Part shown: one piece after another, positions 15,850-23,704 of the stretch
How positions within the stretch are numbered: position 1 is the stretch's first letter
Layout of the letters: each line of letters starts with the position of its first letter
Source: JAWVZB01 sp033722375
Lineage (GTDB): Bacteria > Actinomycetota > Nitriliruptoria > Nitriliruptorales > Nitriliruptoraceae
Direction: 5' to 3'
Length of the DNA: 36,398 nucleotides
Assembly: GCA_033722375.1 (NCBI GenBank)
Contig: JAWVZB010000017.1
Coordinates: forward strand, 1 to 36,398
Program-made: the position numbers and the translations under genes
Notes under the pieces: generated by a model
Database searches by the model: none
What the model was told of the DNA's origin: nothing
What the model saw: only the letters and a program-made list of their open reading frames with translations

Positions 15850-17601
15850 ATGGCAGAGGCCGGGAGCGACCCACAGGTCGACGTCGGGGACGGCCCGCAG
15901 CTCACCTCGCGGCCCAAGTACGTCTTCGTCACGGGCGGGGTCTCGTCCGCACTCGGCAAGGGGATCACCGCCGCATCGCTCGGTCGGCTGCTCAAGTCCC
16001 GCGGCCTGAAGGTCACGCTCCAGAAGCTCGATCCCTACATCAACGTCGACCCGGGCACGATGAACCCGTTCGAGCACGGCGAGGTGTTCGTGACCGAGGA
16101 CGGCGGCGAGACCGACCTCGACCTCGGCCACTACGAGCGCTTCGTCGACGAGAACCTCTTCCGTGGCTCGTCGGTCAGCTCGGGCCAGGTGTGGCAGTCG
16201 GTCATCAACAAGGAGCGCCGGGGGGACTACCTCGGCAAGACGGTCCAGGTGATCCCACACATCACCAACGAGATCAAGGACCGCGTCCACACCGTCGCCG
16301 ACGACTTCGATGTCATCATCGTGGAGGTCGGCGGCACGGTCGGGGACATCGAGGGGCTGCCGTTCCTCGAGGCGATCCGCCAGATGCGCTTCGACGTCGG
16401 TCGCGAGAACATCTGCTACATCCACGTCGCGCTGGTGCCGTTCATCTCGGCGGCCGGCGAGCTCAAGACCAAGCCCGCCCAGCACTCCGTCCGTGAGCTC
16501 CGCTCGATCGGTATCCAGCCCGATGCGCTGGTGCTGCGGTGCGACCGCGAGATCGACGAGGCGCTCAAGCGCAAGGTCGCGATGCAATCCGACGTCGACG
16601 TGGATGCGGTGGTCGCGGCCGTCGACCAGGCCTCGCTGTACGAGGTGCCGCTCGCCATGCGCCGTGAGGGCCTCGACCGGGTCGTCGCCCGTCGCCTCGG
16701 ACTCCCCGAGATCGATCCCGACCTCACCGAGTGGGAAGGGATCGTCGAGCGGGTGCAGAGCGCCCGCGAGACCGTGTCGATCGGGCTCGTCGGCAAGTAC
16801 GTGGAGCTGCCCGACGCCTACATGTCGGTCGTCGAGTCACTGCGGCACGCCGGCATCGCCCACCGGGTGAACGTCGAGATCCAATGGGTCTCATCCGACG
16901 AGATCACCGCCGAGACCGCCCAGCAGCTCCTCAAGTGCGACGGGGTGCTGGTACCCGGTGGCTTCGGGGTCCGGGGCGTCGAGGGCAAGATCCTCGCCGC
17001 GAAGGTGGCGCGGGAGCACGAGGTCCCGTTCCTCGGCTTGTGCCTGGGCCTCCAGTCCGCCGTGATCGAGTTCGCCCGCAACGTGGTGGGCCTGCCCTAC
17101 GCCCACTCGTCCGAGTTCGAGCCCACCACCCCCGACCCCGTCATCGACCTGATGCCAGACCAGCGGGAGGTCGAGGAGAAGGGCGGGACCATGCGGCTCG
17201 GGTCCTACCCGGCGCGGCTGCTCGAGGGGTCCAAGACGTTCGCGGCCTACGGCGAGCCGGTGGTCTACGAGCGTCACCGTCATCGGTTCGAGTTCAACAA
17301 CCGCTACCGCCAGCGCTTCGAGGAGCACGGCTTCGTGTTCAGCGGCGTGTCGCCCGACGACCGCCTCGTCGAGTTCATCGAGCTCGCCGACCACCCGTGG
17401 TTCGTGGCGACCCAAGCCCACCCCGAGTTCAAGTCCCGACCCAACCGTCCACACCCGCTGTTCGACGGCTTCGTCGCCGCTGCGGTCCAGCGTCGCCGCG
17501 AGACCCAGGGTCGCCTTCCGGTCGAGCTCGACGAGCCCACCGTCGCCGAGGTCCAGCACGCCGTCGCCCGTGACGGCGTCGTCGAACCATCCGACGCGTG
17601 A
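15850..17601 (+). CDS. pyrG: CTP synthase
   Basis: 583 residues; makes CTP from UTP, glutamine and ATP. The synthetase half starts with PKYVFVTGGVSSALGKGITAASLG (P-loop), followed by LDPYINVDPGTMNPFEHGEVFV and DLGHYERF. The glutamine amidotransferase half has VPGGFGVRG, the nucleophile cysteine in FLGLCLGLQ, and the His-Glu pair in QAHPEFKSRP. About 20 extra residues precede the conserved core, as in many actinobacteria. AGGAGG lies upstream of the ATG. The stop overlaps the NUDIX gene start as GTGA. Divergent from the kinase gene. Confidence 0.98.
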   Translation: MAEAGSDPQVDVGDGPQLTSRPKYVFVTGGVSSALGKGITAASLGRLLKSRGLKVTLQKLDPYINVDPGTMNPFEHGEVFVTEDGGETDLDLGHYERFVDENLFRGSSVSSGQVWQSVINKERRGDYLGKTVQVIPHITNEIKDRVHTVADDFDVIIVEVGGTVGDIEGLPFLEAIRQMRFDVGRENICYIHVALVPFISAAGELKTKPAQHSVRELRSIGIQPDALVLRCDREIDEALKRKVAMQSDVDVDAVVAAVDQASLYEVPLAMRREGLDRVVARRLGLPEIDPDLTEWEGIVERVQSARETVSIGLVGKYVELPDAYMSVVESLRHAGIAHRVNVEIQWVSSDEITAETAQQLLKCDGVLVPGGFGVRGVEGKILAAKVAREHEVPFLGLCLGLQSAVIEFARNVVGLPYAHSSEFEPTTPDPVIDLMPDQREVEEKGGTMRLGSYPARLLEGSKTFAAYGEPVVYERHRHRFEFNNRYRQRFEEHGFVFSGVSPDDRLVEFIELADHPWFVATQAHPEFKSRPNRPHPLFDGFVAAAVQRRRETQGRLPVELDEPTVAEVQHAVARDGVVEPSDA

Positions 17602-18173
17602 GCGAGGATCCGACCGAAGCGTGGTTCGAGACGGTCTCCCGCGAGACCGTCCACCGCGGCTACTCCACCGTCCACCAGGACCGGGTCCGCATGCCCGACG
17701 GCAGCGTCCACGACCGCGAGGTCGTCGAGCACTTCGACGCGGTCGCGGTCGTGCCGCTGCTCGACGACGGCAGCGTGCTGCTGCTCAAGCAGTACCGGCA
17801 TCCGCTCGAGCGGTACGTCCTCGAGATCCCGGCAGGGAAGCTCGATCAGGAGGACGAGGACCGCGCCGAGGCTGCTCGTCGCGAGCTCCGCGAGGAGGTC
17901 GGCTACGACGCCCGCGATCTCGATGAGCTGGTCACCTTCGCCAACAGCGCCGGCTGGAACAACGAGCAGACCACCGTCTACCTCGCACGGGGTCTCCACG
18001 AGGCGGAGGCACGTGACGAGTTCGAGCTGGAGGCCGAAGAGGCGGACATGGAGATCGTCCGCATCCCCTTCGACGACGCGGTCGCCGAAGCCCGCCGGGG
18101 TGGGCTCATCGATGCCAAGACCGTCATCGGCCTGCTGCTCGCTGCCGAACGCCACCGGTCCGGCACTGAGTAG
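17598..18173 (+). CDS. NUDIX hydrolase, ADP-ribose pyrophosphatase type
   Basis: 191 residues. The Nudix box runs from G80 to about Tyr103 (GKLDQEDEDRAEAARREL, REEVGY). It has one more residue between the Gly and the first Glu than the textbook pattern, as I recall also for the M. tuberculosis neighbour Rv1700. The preceding FDAVAVVPLLDDGSVLLLKQYRHP and EIPAG strands are typical of ADP-ribose pyrophosphatases. The GTG start overlaps the pyrG stop (GTGA), so it is translationally coupled, and the pyrG-NUDIX order is conserved in actinobacteria. Likely role: hydrolysis of ADP-ribose or a related nucleoside diphosphate derivative. Confidence 0.9.
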   Translation: MSEDPTEAWFETVSRETVHRGYSTVHQDRVRMPDGSVHDREVVEHFDAVAVVPLLDDGSVLLLKQYRHPLERYVLEIPAGKLDQEDEDRAEAARRELREEVGYDARDLDELVTFANSAGWNNEQTTVYLARGLHEAEARDEFELEAEEADMEIVRIPFDDAVAEARRGGLIDAKTVIGLLLAAERHRSGTE

Positions 18174-18202
18174 CCTGTCGAGGGGCGACGGGAAGGTCAG
18201 GC

Positions 18203-19330
18203 GTGCAGGTCGGGGTGCCCAAAGAGGTCAAGGACAACGAGTTCCGGGTCGCGATCACCCCGGCAGGGGTGCGCGAGCTCGTCCTCGCCGGTCATGACGT
18301 CCTGATCGAGACCGGGGCCGGTCGCGGCTCGACCATCCCCGACGACGAGTTCACGGCGGCTGGGGCTGCGATCGCCGACTCGGCCCAGCAGGTATGGGAG
18401 GCCGCCGACCTCGTGCTGAAGGTCAAGGAGCCGGTCGAGTCCGAGTACGGCTACCTCCGGTCCGACCTCACGCTCTTCACCTACCTCCACCTCGCCGCCG
18501 ACGAGGCCCTCACCAAGGCGCTGGTCAGCTCCGGCTGTCTCGCGATCGCCTACGAGACCGTCACCGGCCACGACGGGGGGCTGCCCCTGCTGGCGCCGAT
18601 GTCCGAGGTCGCGGGGCGTATGGCACCCCAGGTCGGCGCGGCGTCGCTCGAGCGGGAGCGGGGTGGGCGGGGCGTGCTGCTCGGCGGCGTGTCCGGTGTC
18701 AACCCCGGCTACGTCGTCGTCATCGGTGCCGGCACCGCAGGCCGCAACGCTGCGTGGCTTGCCGCCGGCATGGAGGCCAACGTCGGGGTCCTCGACCTCG
18801 ACCTCGGCAAGCTCCGCTACATCGACTCGGTGCACAAGGGGCGCATCACGACGCTCATGTCCAACCGCCTCACGCTCGAGAACGAGGTCGCGAAGGCGGA
18901 CCTGTTGATCGGCGCCGTGCTGGTCCCCGGGGCGAAGGCCCCGCACGTGGTCACCGAGGACATGGTCCGGACGATGAAGGAGGGGGCGGTCATCGTCGAC
19001 ATCTCGATCGACCAGGGCGGATGTGTCGCCACCAGCCGGATGACGACCCACAGCGACCCCACCTACGTCGAGCACGGGGTGGTCCACTACTGCGTCGGCA
19101 ACATGCCCGGTGCGGTGCCCAACACCTCGACCTACGCACTGACCAACGTGACGATGCCCTACGCGGTGCGGCTGGCCAACGGCGTCGCCGACGCGCTCGC
19201 CGCAGACCGCGGTCTCTTGGCAGGGGTCAACGTCGCCGAGGGCGTGGTCACGAACGAGGGCGTCGCGGAGGCGCACGGTCTCGAGCACCACGACCCGCGG
19301 GGCGTGCTCGACCTCCCGCCGTCACCCTGA
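18203..19330 (+). CDS. ald: Alanine dehydrogenase
   Basis: 375 residues; interconverts L-alanine and pyruvate with NAD. The N-terminal catalytic domain carries VPKEVKDNEFRVAITPAGV (Arg15), VLKVKEP (Lys75) and FTYLHLA (His96), the same numbering as the mycobacterial enzyme. The Rossmann loop is VVVIGAGTAGRNAA. MPGAVPNTSTYALTNVT near the end is a strong family signature. The GTG start has GGGAAGG upstream and TAGCCT (18171-18176) as a possible -10 at the NUDIX stop. xerD starts four bases after its stop, so the two are likely co-transcribed. It may use or generate alanine for cell-wall or redox balance. Confidence 0.96.
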   Translation: MQVGVPKEVKDNEFRVAITPAGVRELVLAGHDVLIETGAGRGSTIPDDEFTAAGAAIADSAQQVWEAADLVLKVKEPVESEYGYLRSDLTLFTYLHLAADEALTKALVSSGCLAIAYETVTGHDGGLPLLAPMSEVAGRMAPQVGAASLERERGGRGVLLGGVSGVNPGYVVVIGAGTAGRNAAWLAAGMEANVGVLDLDLGKLRYIDSVHKGRITTLMSNRLTLENEVAKADLLIGAVLVPGAKAPHVVTEDMVRTMKEGAVIVDISIDQGGCVATSRMTTHSDPTYVEHGVVHYCVGNMPGAVPNTSTYALTNVTMPYAVRLANGVADALAADRGLLAGVNVAEGVVTNEGVAEAHGLEHHDPRGVLDLPPSP

Positions 19331-19334
19331 CCGC

Positions 19335-20252
19335 GTGGAGGCCACCGACATCCCGCTGGTGGGCCGCTACCTCGACCACCTCACGGTCGAGCGCGGCCTG
19401 TCCGCGCACACCATCGCTGCGTACCGCCGGGACCTCGGCCACTACGCCACCTACCTGAACGAGCGCGGCATCGACGACCCGCGTGACGCGCGGCCCGAGG
19501 ACGTGGAGGACTTCGTCGCCTGGCTCCGACACCAGGAGAGCGCAGCCGGCGAGCCCTACGCCCCGTCCTCGATCGCGCGCATGGTGGTCGCGGTCCGGGG
19601 CCTGCACCGCTTCCTCGCCAGGGAAGGCCTCACGGAGGCGGACGTCGCCGCCGACGTCGCCACGCCGAGCACCTCACGACCCCTGCCCAAGGCCCTCAGC
19701 GTCGAGGAGATCGACCGCCTGCTCGGCGCCCCGACCGGCGACGGACCTCGGGCGCTGCGGGACCGGTCGATGCTCGAGCTGCTCTACGGCGCCGGGCTGC
19801 GCATCTCCGAGCTCACCGGACTCGACGTCGACGACCTCGACCGGCCGGAGCAGCTCGTGCGGGTACGGGGCAAGGGCGACAAGGAACGCGTCGTGCCCTA
19901 CGGTGGAAGCGCAGCCGACGCCCTCGACCAGTGGCTGGTACGGGGCCGGCCGCAGCTCACTCCCGCCTCCTCGGCCGTCTTCGTCAACACCCGTGGGCGG
20001 CGCCTGACGAGGCAGGGGGTGTGGAAGCTCGTCCGTGGCCACGCCCAGCGGGTGGACCTGGAGGATCAGGTGACCCCGCACGCGCTGCGCCACTCCTACG
20101 CGACACACCTGCTGGACGGCGGGGCAGACGTGCGGGCGGTACAGGAGCTCCTGGGGCATGCCAGCGTGACGACCACCCAGATCTACACCCAGGTCAGCCG
20201 ACGACACCTGCGGGACGTGTACGACCGGGCGCACCCGAGGGCTCGCGCCTGA
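19335..20252 (+). CDS. xerD: Tyrosine recombinase XerD
   Basis: 305 residues with an N-terminal SAM-like DNA-binding domain (YLDHLTVERGLSAHTIAAYRRDL) and a C-terminal catalytic domain. All active-site residues are visible: Arg156 (GAGLRISEL), Lys180 (RGKGDKERVVP), His249 and Arg252 (PHALRHSYATHLL), His275 (LGHASVTTTQIY) and Tyr284. The length and the HALRHSYATHLLDGGADVR motif are those of XerC/XerD chromosome-dimer resolvases rather than phage integrases; the position after pyrG-NUDIX indicates XerD. No clear ribosome-binding site precedes the GTG start. Confidence 0.94.
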   Translation: MEATDIPLVGRYLDHLTVERGLSAHTIAAYRRDLGHYATYLNERGIDDPRDARPEDVEDFVAWLRHQESAAGEPYAPSSIARMVVAVRGLHRFLAREGLTEADVAADVATPSTSRPLPKALSVEEIDRLLGAPTGDGPRALRDRSMLELLYGAGLRISELTGLDVDDLDRPEQLVRVRGKGDKERVVPYGGSAADALDQWLVRGRPQLTPASSAVFVNTRGRRLTRQGVWKLVRGHAQRVDLEDQVTPHALRHSYATHLLDGGADVRAVQELLGHASVTTTQIYTQVSRRHLRDVYDRAHPRARA

Positions 20253-20300
20253 CGGCCCGAGGGGCGGGGTGGCAAGGGGCGGAACCGGTGCAGGGCGCAC

Positions 20301-20306
20301 TACAGT
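20301..20306 (+). promoter_or_regulatory. Candidate -10 box TACAGT
   Basis: TACAGT lies 29 bp before the DksA/TraR-type ATG; AAGGAA (20321-20326) is the probable ribosome-binding site. No -35 is recognised. Confidence 0.35.
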
Positions 20307-20334
20307 TCATGATCGACACGAAGGAACGACCACG

Positions 20335-20688
20335 ATGGACCAGGACACCCTCGACAAGGTGCGCAGCGGCCTCGAAGAGGAGCGCGAGCAGCACCTCGAG
20401 ACGCTGAAGGAGTTCGGGGCTGACCCCTACGGCGACGAGGTCAAGAACCTCAACCTCGGCGGGATGGACGGCTTCGCGGACTCCGGACAGATGACCGAGC
20501 AGCGCAGCGAAGCGCTGGCACAGATCGATGCCGCCCGCACCCGCATCCATCAGATCGACCGGGCGCTCGAGATGATGGACGAGGGCAGTTACGGCATCTG
20601 CGAGAACTGCGGCAACCAGATCCAGCCGGCACGACTCGAGGTGCGCCCCCTGTCGGTCCAGTGCGTCGACTGCGCGTCCAAGGGCTGA
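20335..20688 (+). CDS. TraR/DksA-type zinc-finger protein
   Basis: 117 residues. A helical N-terminal coiled coil (DKVRSGLEEEREQHLETLKEFG, ALAQIDAARTRIHQIDRALEMMDEG) ends in a C4 zinc finger GICENCGNQI and VQCVDCASKG (Cys89, Cys92, Cys110, Cys113), the canonical DksA layout with all four ligands. DksA-type proteins reach into the RNA polymerase secondary channel, where two Asp at the coiled-coil tip matter; here the tip region is NLNLGGMDGFADSGQ, with acidic residues present. Likely a transcription modulator. It stands between xerD and a nucleoside phosphorylase gene. Confidence 0.88.
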   Translation: MDQDTLDKVRSGLEEEREQHLETLKEFGADPYGDEVKNLNLGGMDGFADSGQMTEQRSEALAQIDAARTRIHQIDRALEMMDEGSYGICENCGNQIQPARLEVRPLSVQCVDCASKG

Positions 20689-20695
20689 GCGGCTC

Positions 20696-22039
20696 GTGAC
20701 CGGGCCCGCCCCGCTCGACCCTCCGGCGCTGATCGCGCAGAAGCGTGACGGCGGGGAGCTGTCGCGGGATCAGCTCGGCCGGTTCGTGCGTGGCTACCTC
20801 GACGGAGCGGTCGCCGAGGAGCAGATGGCCGCGTTCTTGATGGCCGGGATCCTGCGCGGGTTCAGTGACGCCGAGGCGGTGGCGCTCACCGAGATCTACG
20901 TGGCTTCGGGCGACACCGTCGACCTGGCCGGCCTGACCGGCCCCACGGTGGACAAGCACTCGACCGGGGGCGTCGGTGACACCACGACACTGGTGGTCGC
21001 ACCGCTCCTCGCCGCGTGCGGCCGGCAGGTCGCCAAGCTGTCGGGGCGGGGCCTCGGACACACCGGCGGCACGCTCGACAAGCTGGAGGCGATCCCGGGG
21101 TTCGGGGTCGACCTGACCCCTGACCAGCTCCGCACACAGGTCGAGGACGTCGGCGTGGCCGTCGCCGCTGCGACCGCCGATCTGGTTCCAGCCGACAAGC
21201 GGATCTACGCCCTGCGCGACGTCACCGCGACGGTGCCGAGCCCGGCGCTCATCGCCGCCAGCGTCATGAGCAAGAAGATCGCCGGTGGGGCGGACACGGT
21301 CGTGCTCGACGTCAAGACCGGCGGCGGAGCGTTCATGGAGGACGAGGGCGAGGCGGTCTCGCTCGCCGAGCTCTGCGTGCACATCGGCGTGGCCCATGGC
21401 CGCGCGACGGCCGCGCTCGTCACCGACATGTCCCAACCACTCGGCAGGGCTGTCGGCAACGGGCTCGAGGTCGCCGAGGCCGTGGCCGTGCTCCGCAACG
21501 AGCAGCATGGCCGCCTCCGTGACTGCTGCCTGGCGCTTGCTTCTGCGGCCCTCGAGCTCACGGGCGAAGCCGATGCCGAAGGGGCCGCCGAGCGTGCGCT
21601 CGACGGCGGCGAGGCCTTGGAGCGCTTCCGGCGGTTCGTGGAAGCGCAGGGCGGCGACGGTGCCGTCGCTGACGAGCCCGCCGCCGTGTTGGCCCGAGCG
21701 CCGGTCGTGCGCCGGTGGTCTCCCGGCTCGGGGATCGTCACGGCCATGGACTGCCGGACCATCGGGGACGTCGCGCGGGGGCTTGGTGCGGGGCGCAGCC
21801 GCAAGGAGGACAGCGTCGATCCCGCGGTCGGCCTCGTGGTGAACGCCAGCATCGGCGACACCGTCGGCAGCGGGGACGAGGTGGTCGAGATCCACGCCCG
21901 CTCGGATGATGACGCCGACCGAGCCGTGACGCGGCTCGCGGAGGCGGTGGTGCTCGATGACGGCGAGACCGACGCCCCGGCCCTGGTCCGAGCGCGGGTA
22001 GGGTTCGACGGGGACACGAGTGAGGGGAGTGGGACATGA
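20696..22039 (+). CDS. deoA: Thymidine/pyrimidine-nucleoside phosphorylase
   Basis: 447 residues; cleaves thymidine or other pyrimidine nucleosides with phosphate. The signature VDKHSTGGVGDT (phosphate loop, 87-96) is intact, followed by KLSGRGLGHTGGTLDKLEAIPGF, AASVMSKKIAGGADTVVLDVKTGGGAFM, and the C-terminal RKEDSVDPAVGL. Whether it is strictly thymidine phosphorylase or the broader Pdp type cannot be settled by eye. The GTG start is seven bases after the dksA-like stop, and its TGA overlaps the next ATG (ATGA), coupling it to a DnaB-like ATPase. Confidence 0.94.
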   Translation: MTGPAPLDPPALIAQKRDGGELSRDQLGRFVRGYLDGAVAEEQMAAFLMAGILRGFSDAEAVALTEIYVASGDTVDLAGLTGPTVDKHSTGGVGDTTTLVVAPLLAACGRQVAKLSGRGLGHTGGTLDKLEAIPGFGVDLTPDQLRTQVEDVGVAVAAATADLVPADKRIYALRDVTATVPSPALIAASVMSKKIAGGADTVVLDVKTGGGAFMEDEGEAVSLAELCVHIGVAHGRATAALVTDMSQPLGRAVGNGLEVAEAVAVLRNEQHGRLRDCCLALASAALELTGEADAEGAAERALDGGEALERFRRFVEAQGGDGAVADEPAAVLARAPVVRRWSPGSGIVTAMDCRTIGDVARGLGAGRSRKEDSVDPAVGLVVNASIGDTVGSGDEVVEIHARSDDDADRAVTRLAEAVVLDDGETDAPALVRARVGFDGDTSEGSGT

Positions 22040-23061
22040 CCGGCGATCCCGTGACCGACGACATGGTGCTCGAGCACGGCCGTGGGGCGGGGCGCACCGT
22101 CCGGGAGGTTCTCGACGGCCTCGACCAGCAGCTCACCACCGGGCACGCCGAGGACCTCGTGCCCATCCCGACGGGGTTCAACCCGCTCGACCGCGTCCTC
22201 GGGGGCGGACTGATGCCCGGCAGCCTCACCCTGGTCGGCGGGGCGCCCGGCGTCGGGAAGACCATCATGACGCTCCAGTGGGCCCGCAACGTCGCCCGCG
22301 ACGGTCACCATGCGATCTACATCTGCTACGAGCACGAGGAGACCGAGCTGCTCCTCCGGCTCGTCGCGATGGAGCTCGCGACCCAGCCCGAGGAGGTCGC
22401 GGCCGAGCTGCGCCAGAAGGTCACGACCTCGGCAGCCGGGGCCGGAACGTCCCTGCGGGACATCCTGCGTGGCACCCCCGAAGGCGAACACGTCGGGGAA
22501 GCGATCGCGACCTACGCCGACCGCCTGATGCTCGTGCGGGCATCCGGCGGCAGAACCGGCATCGACCAGCTCGCCGGCATGATCCAGGAGGACCAGGACG
22601 ATCGGCCGGTCGTCTTCGTCGACTACCTCCAGAAGATCCCGACGTTCCCCGCCCCGCCCACCGAGGACGAGAAGATCACCCGCGTGACCGAGGCGCTCAA
22701 GGACCTCGCCTTGTCGCTGCGGGTGCCGATCGTCTGCGTCGCGGCCGTCGAGAAGGACGGGCTCGCAACCCGACGCATCCGCATGCACGACTTCCGCGGC
22801 TCGTCGGCGCTGCTGTTCGAGAGCGACGTGGCACTCGTCCTCAACGAGAAGACCAACGCGGTCAGCAAGGTCCACCTGGCCTACGACCCCGTCCGCGCGG
22901 CGGAGTTCCCGCGCTGGGTCGTGGCGTCGGTCGAGAAGAACCGCGGGGGACCGAACCTCGTGGATCTCGAGTTCGAGAAGGACTTCGCCCACTTCCGGTT
23001 CAACCCGCAGGGCGGCATGGTCTCGGAGCGGCTGCGCGACGACCGCTACGAGGAGGAGTGA
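22036..23061 (+). CDS. DnaB C-domain (RecA-fold) ATPase lacking the N-terminal primase-binding domain
   Basis: 341 residues. After a 40-residue leader comes a RecA/DnaB helicase core: PTGFNPLDRVLGGGLMPG, Walker A GGAPGVGKT (68-76), the catalytic-acid strand YICYEHEE, Walker B VVFVDYLQ (192-199) and the late basic VEKNRGGPNLVDLEFEKD, comparable to the K-x-R-x-G-P finger of DnaB. It has no DnaB N-terminal domain, so it is not the replicative helicase itself. ATPase and DNA-related function are inferred from the fold. Its ATG overlaps the nucleoside phosphorylase stop. The C-terminus is acidic. It converges on the response regulator gene with a seven-base gap. Confidence 0.82.
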   Translation: MTGDPVTDDMVLEHGRGAGRTVREVLDGLDQQLTTGHAEDLVPIPTGFNPLDRVLGGGLMPGSLTLVGGAPGVGKTIMTLQWARNVARDGHHAIYICYEHEETELLLRLVAMELATQPEEVAAELRQKVTTSAAGAGTSLRDILRGTPEGEHVGEAIATYADRLMLVRASGGRTGIDQLAGMIQEDQDDRPVVFVDYLQKIPTFPAPPTEDEKITRVTEALKDLALSLRVPIVCVAAVEKDGLATRRIRMHDFRGSSALLFESDVALVLNEKTNAVSKVHLAYDPVRAAEFPRWVVASVEKNRGGPNLVDLEFEKDFAHFRFNPQGGMVSERLRDDRYEEE

Positions 23062-23068
23062 GGACTCG

Positions 23069-23704
23069 CTACTGGGTGGTGGCGAGCCCCCGACGGTAGG
23101 CCTCCGCCACCGCCTGAGCCCCGGTCTTGACACCGAGCTTCTGGTAGATGCTCGTGAGGTGGTTCTTCACCGTCTTGACCGACAGGAACAGGATGTCGGC
23201 GATCTCACCCGGCCGGTTGCCGGCCGTCAGGAGCTGGAGGATCTCGTGCTCCCGCGCGGTCAGGCGCGCCCCGCCACCCCCGGCCCGACCCGCGGCGAGG
23301 TCCATGACGCGCTTGGCGACCGTCGAGGACAGGTACGAGCCGCCCTCGGCGACGGCGCGGAGGGCCTCGATCAGCTCGTCGATGGAGGCCGACTTCGACA
23401 CGAACCCGGCGGCGTCGAGGTCGAGAGCACGGCGCAGGCTCGCGTCGTCGTCGTGCATCGAGCAGAAGACGATGCGCATGTCGGGGAGGGTGTCACGGAC
23501 CTCGCTCGCCACCTGGAGTCCGTCCTTGTCGGGCATGGCGATGTCGAGGAGCGCGATGTCGGGGCGGGCCTCGAGCAGGGTCGCGACGGCAGCGGGGCCG
23601 TCCTCGGCCTGCCCCACGACCTCGAAGCCCTCCTCCTGCCTGACGGCCTTGACGACGCTCTGACGGACGAGTGCGTGATCGTCGGCGATGACGACGCGGA
23701 TCAT
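23069..23704 (-). CDS. NarL/FixJ-family response regulator
   Basis: 211 residues. The receiver domain has DDH near the start, phospho-acceptor Asp54 (ALLDIAMPDKDGL), CSMHDD and the conserved Lys in FVSKSAS. The C-terminal LuxR-type helix-turn-helix runs ARLTAREHEILQLLTAGNRPGEIADILFLSVKTVKNHLTSIYQKLGV. The ATG overlaps the stop of the upstream kinase gene as ATGA, so this is a coupled two-component pair with the kinase at 23701-25338. Confidence 0.95.
   Translation of the reverse strand: MIRVVIADDHALVRQSVVKAVRQEEGFEVVGQAEDGPAAVATLLEARPDIALLDIAMPDKDGLQVASEVRDTLPDMRIVFCSMHDDDASLRRALDLDAAGFVSKSASIDELIEALRAVAEGGSYLSSTVAKRVMDLAAGRAGGGGARLTAREHEILQLLTAGNRPGEIADILFLSVKTVKNHLTSIYQKLGVKTGAQAVAEAYRRGLATTQ

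Noticed and set aside
19335..20252. Tyrosine recombinase as a mobile-element integrase
   Set aside because: Length, motifs and the pyrG-NUDIX-ald context are those of housekeeping XerD. No attachment repeats, phage genes or cargo are nearby.
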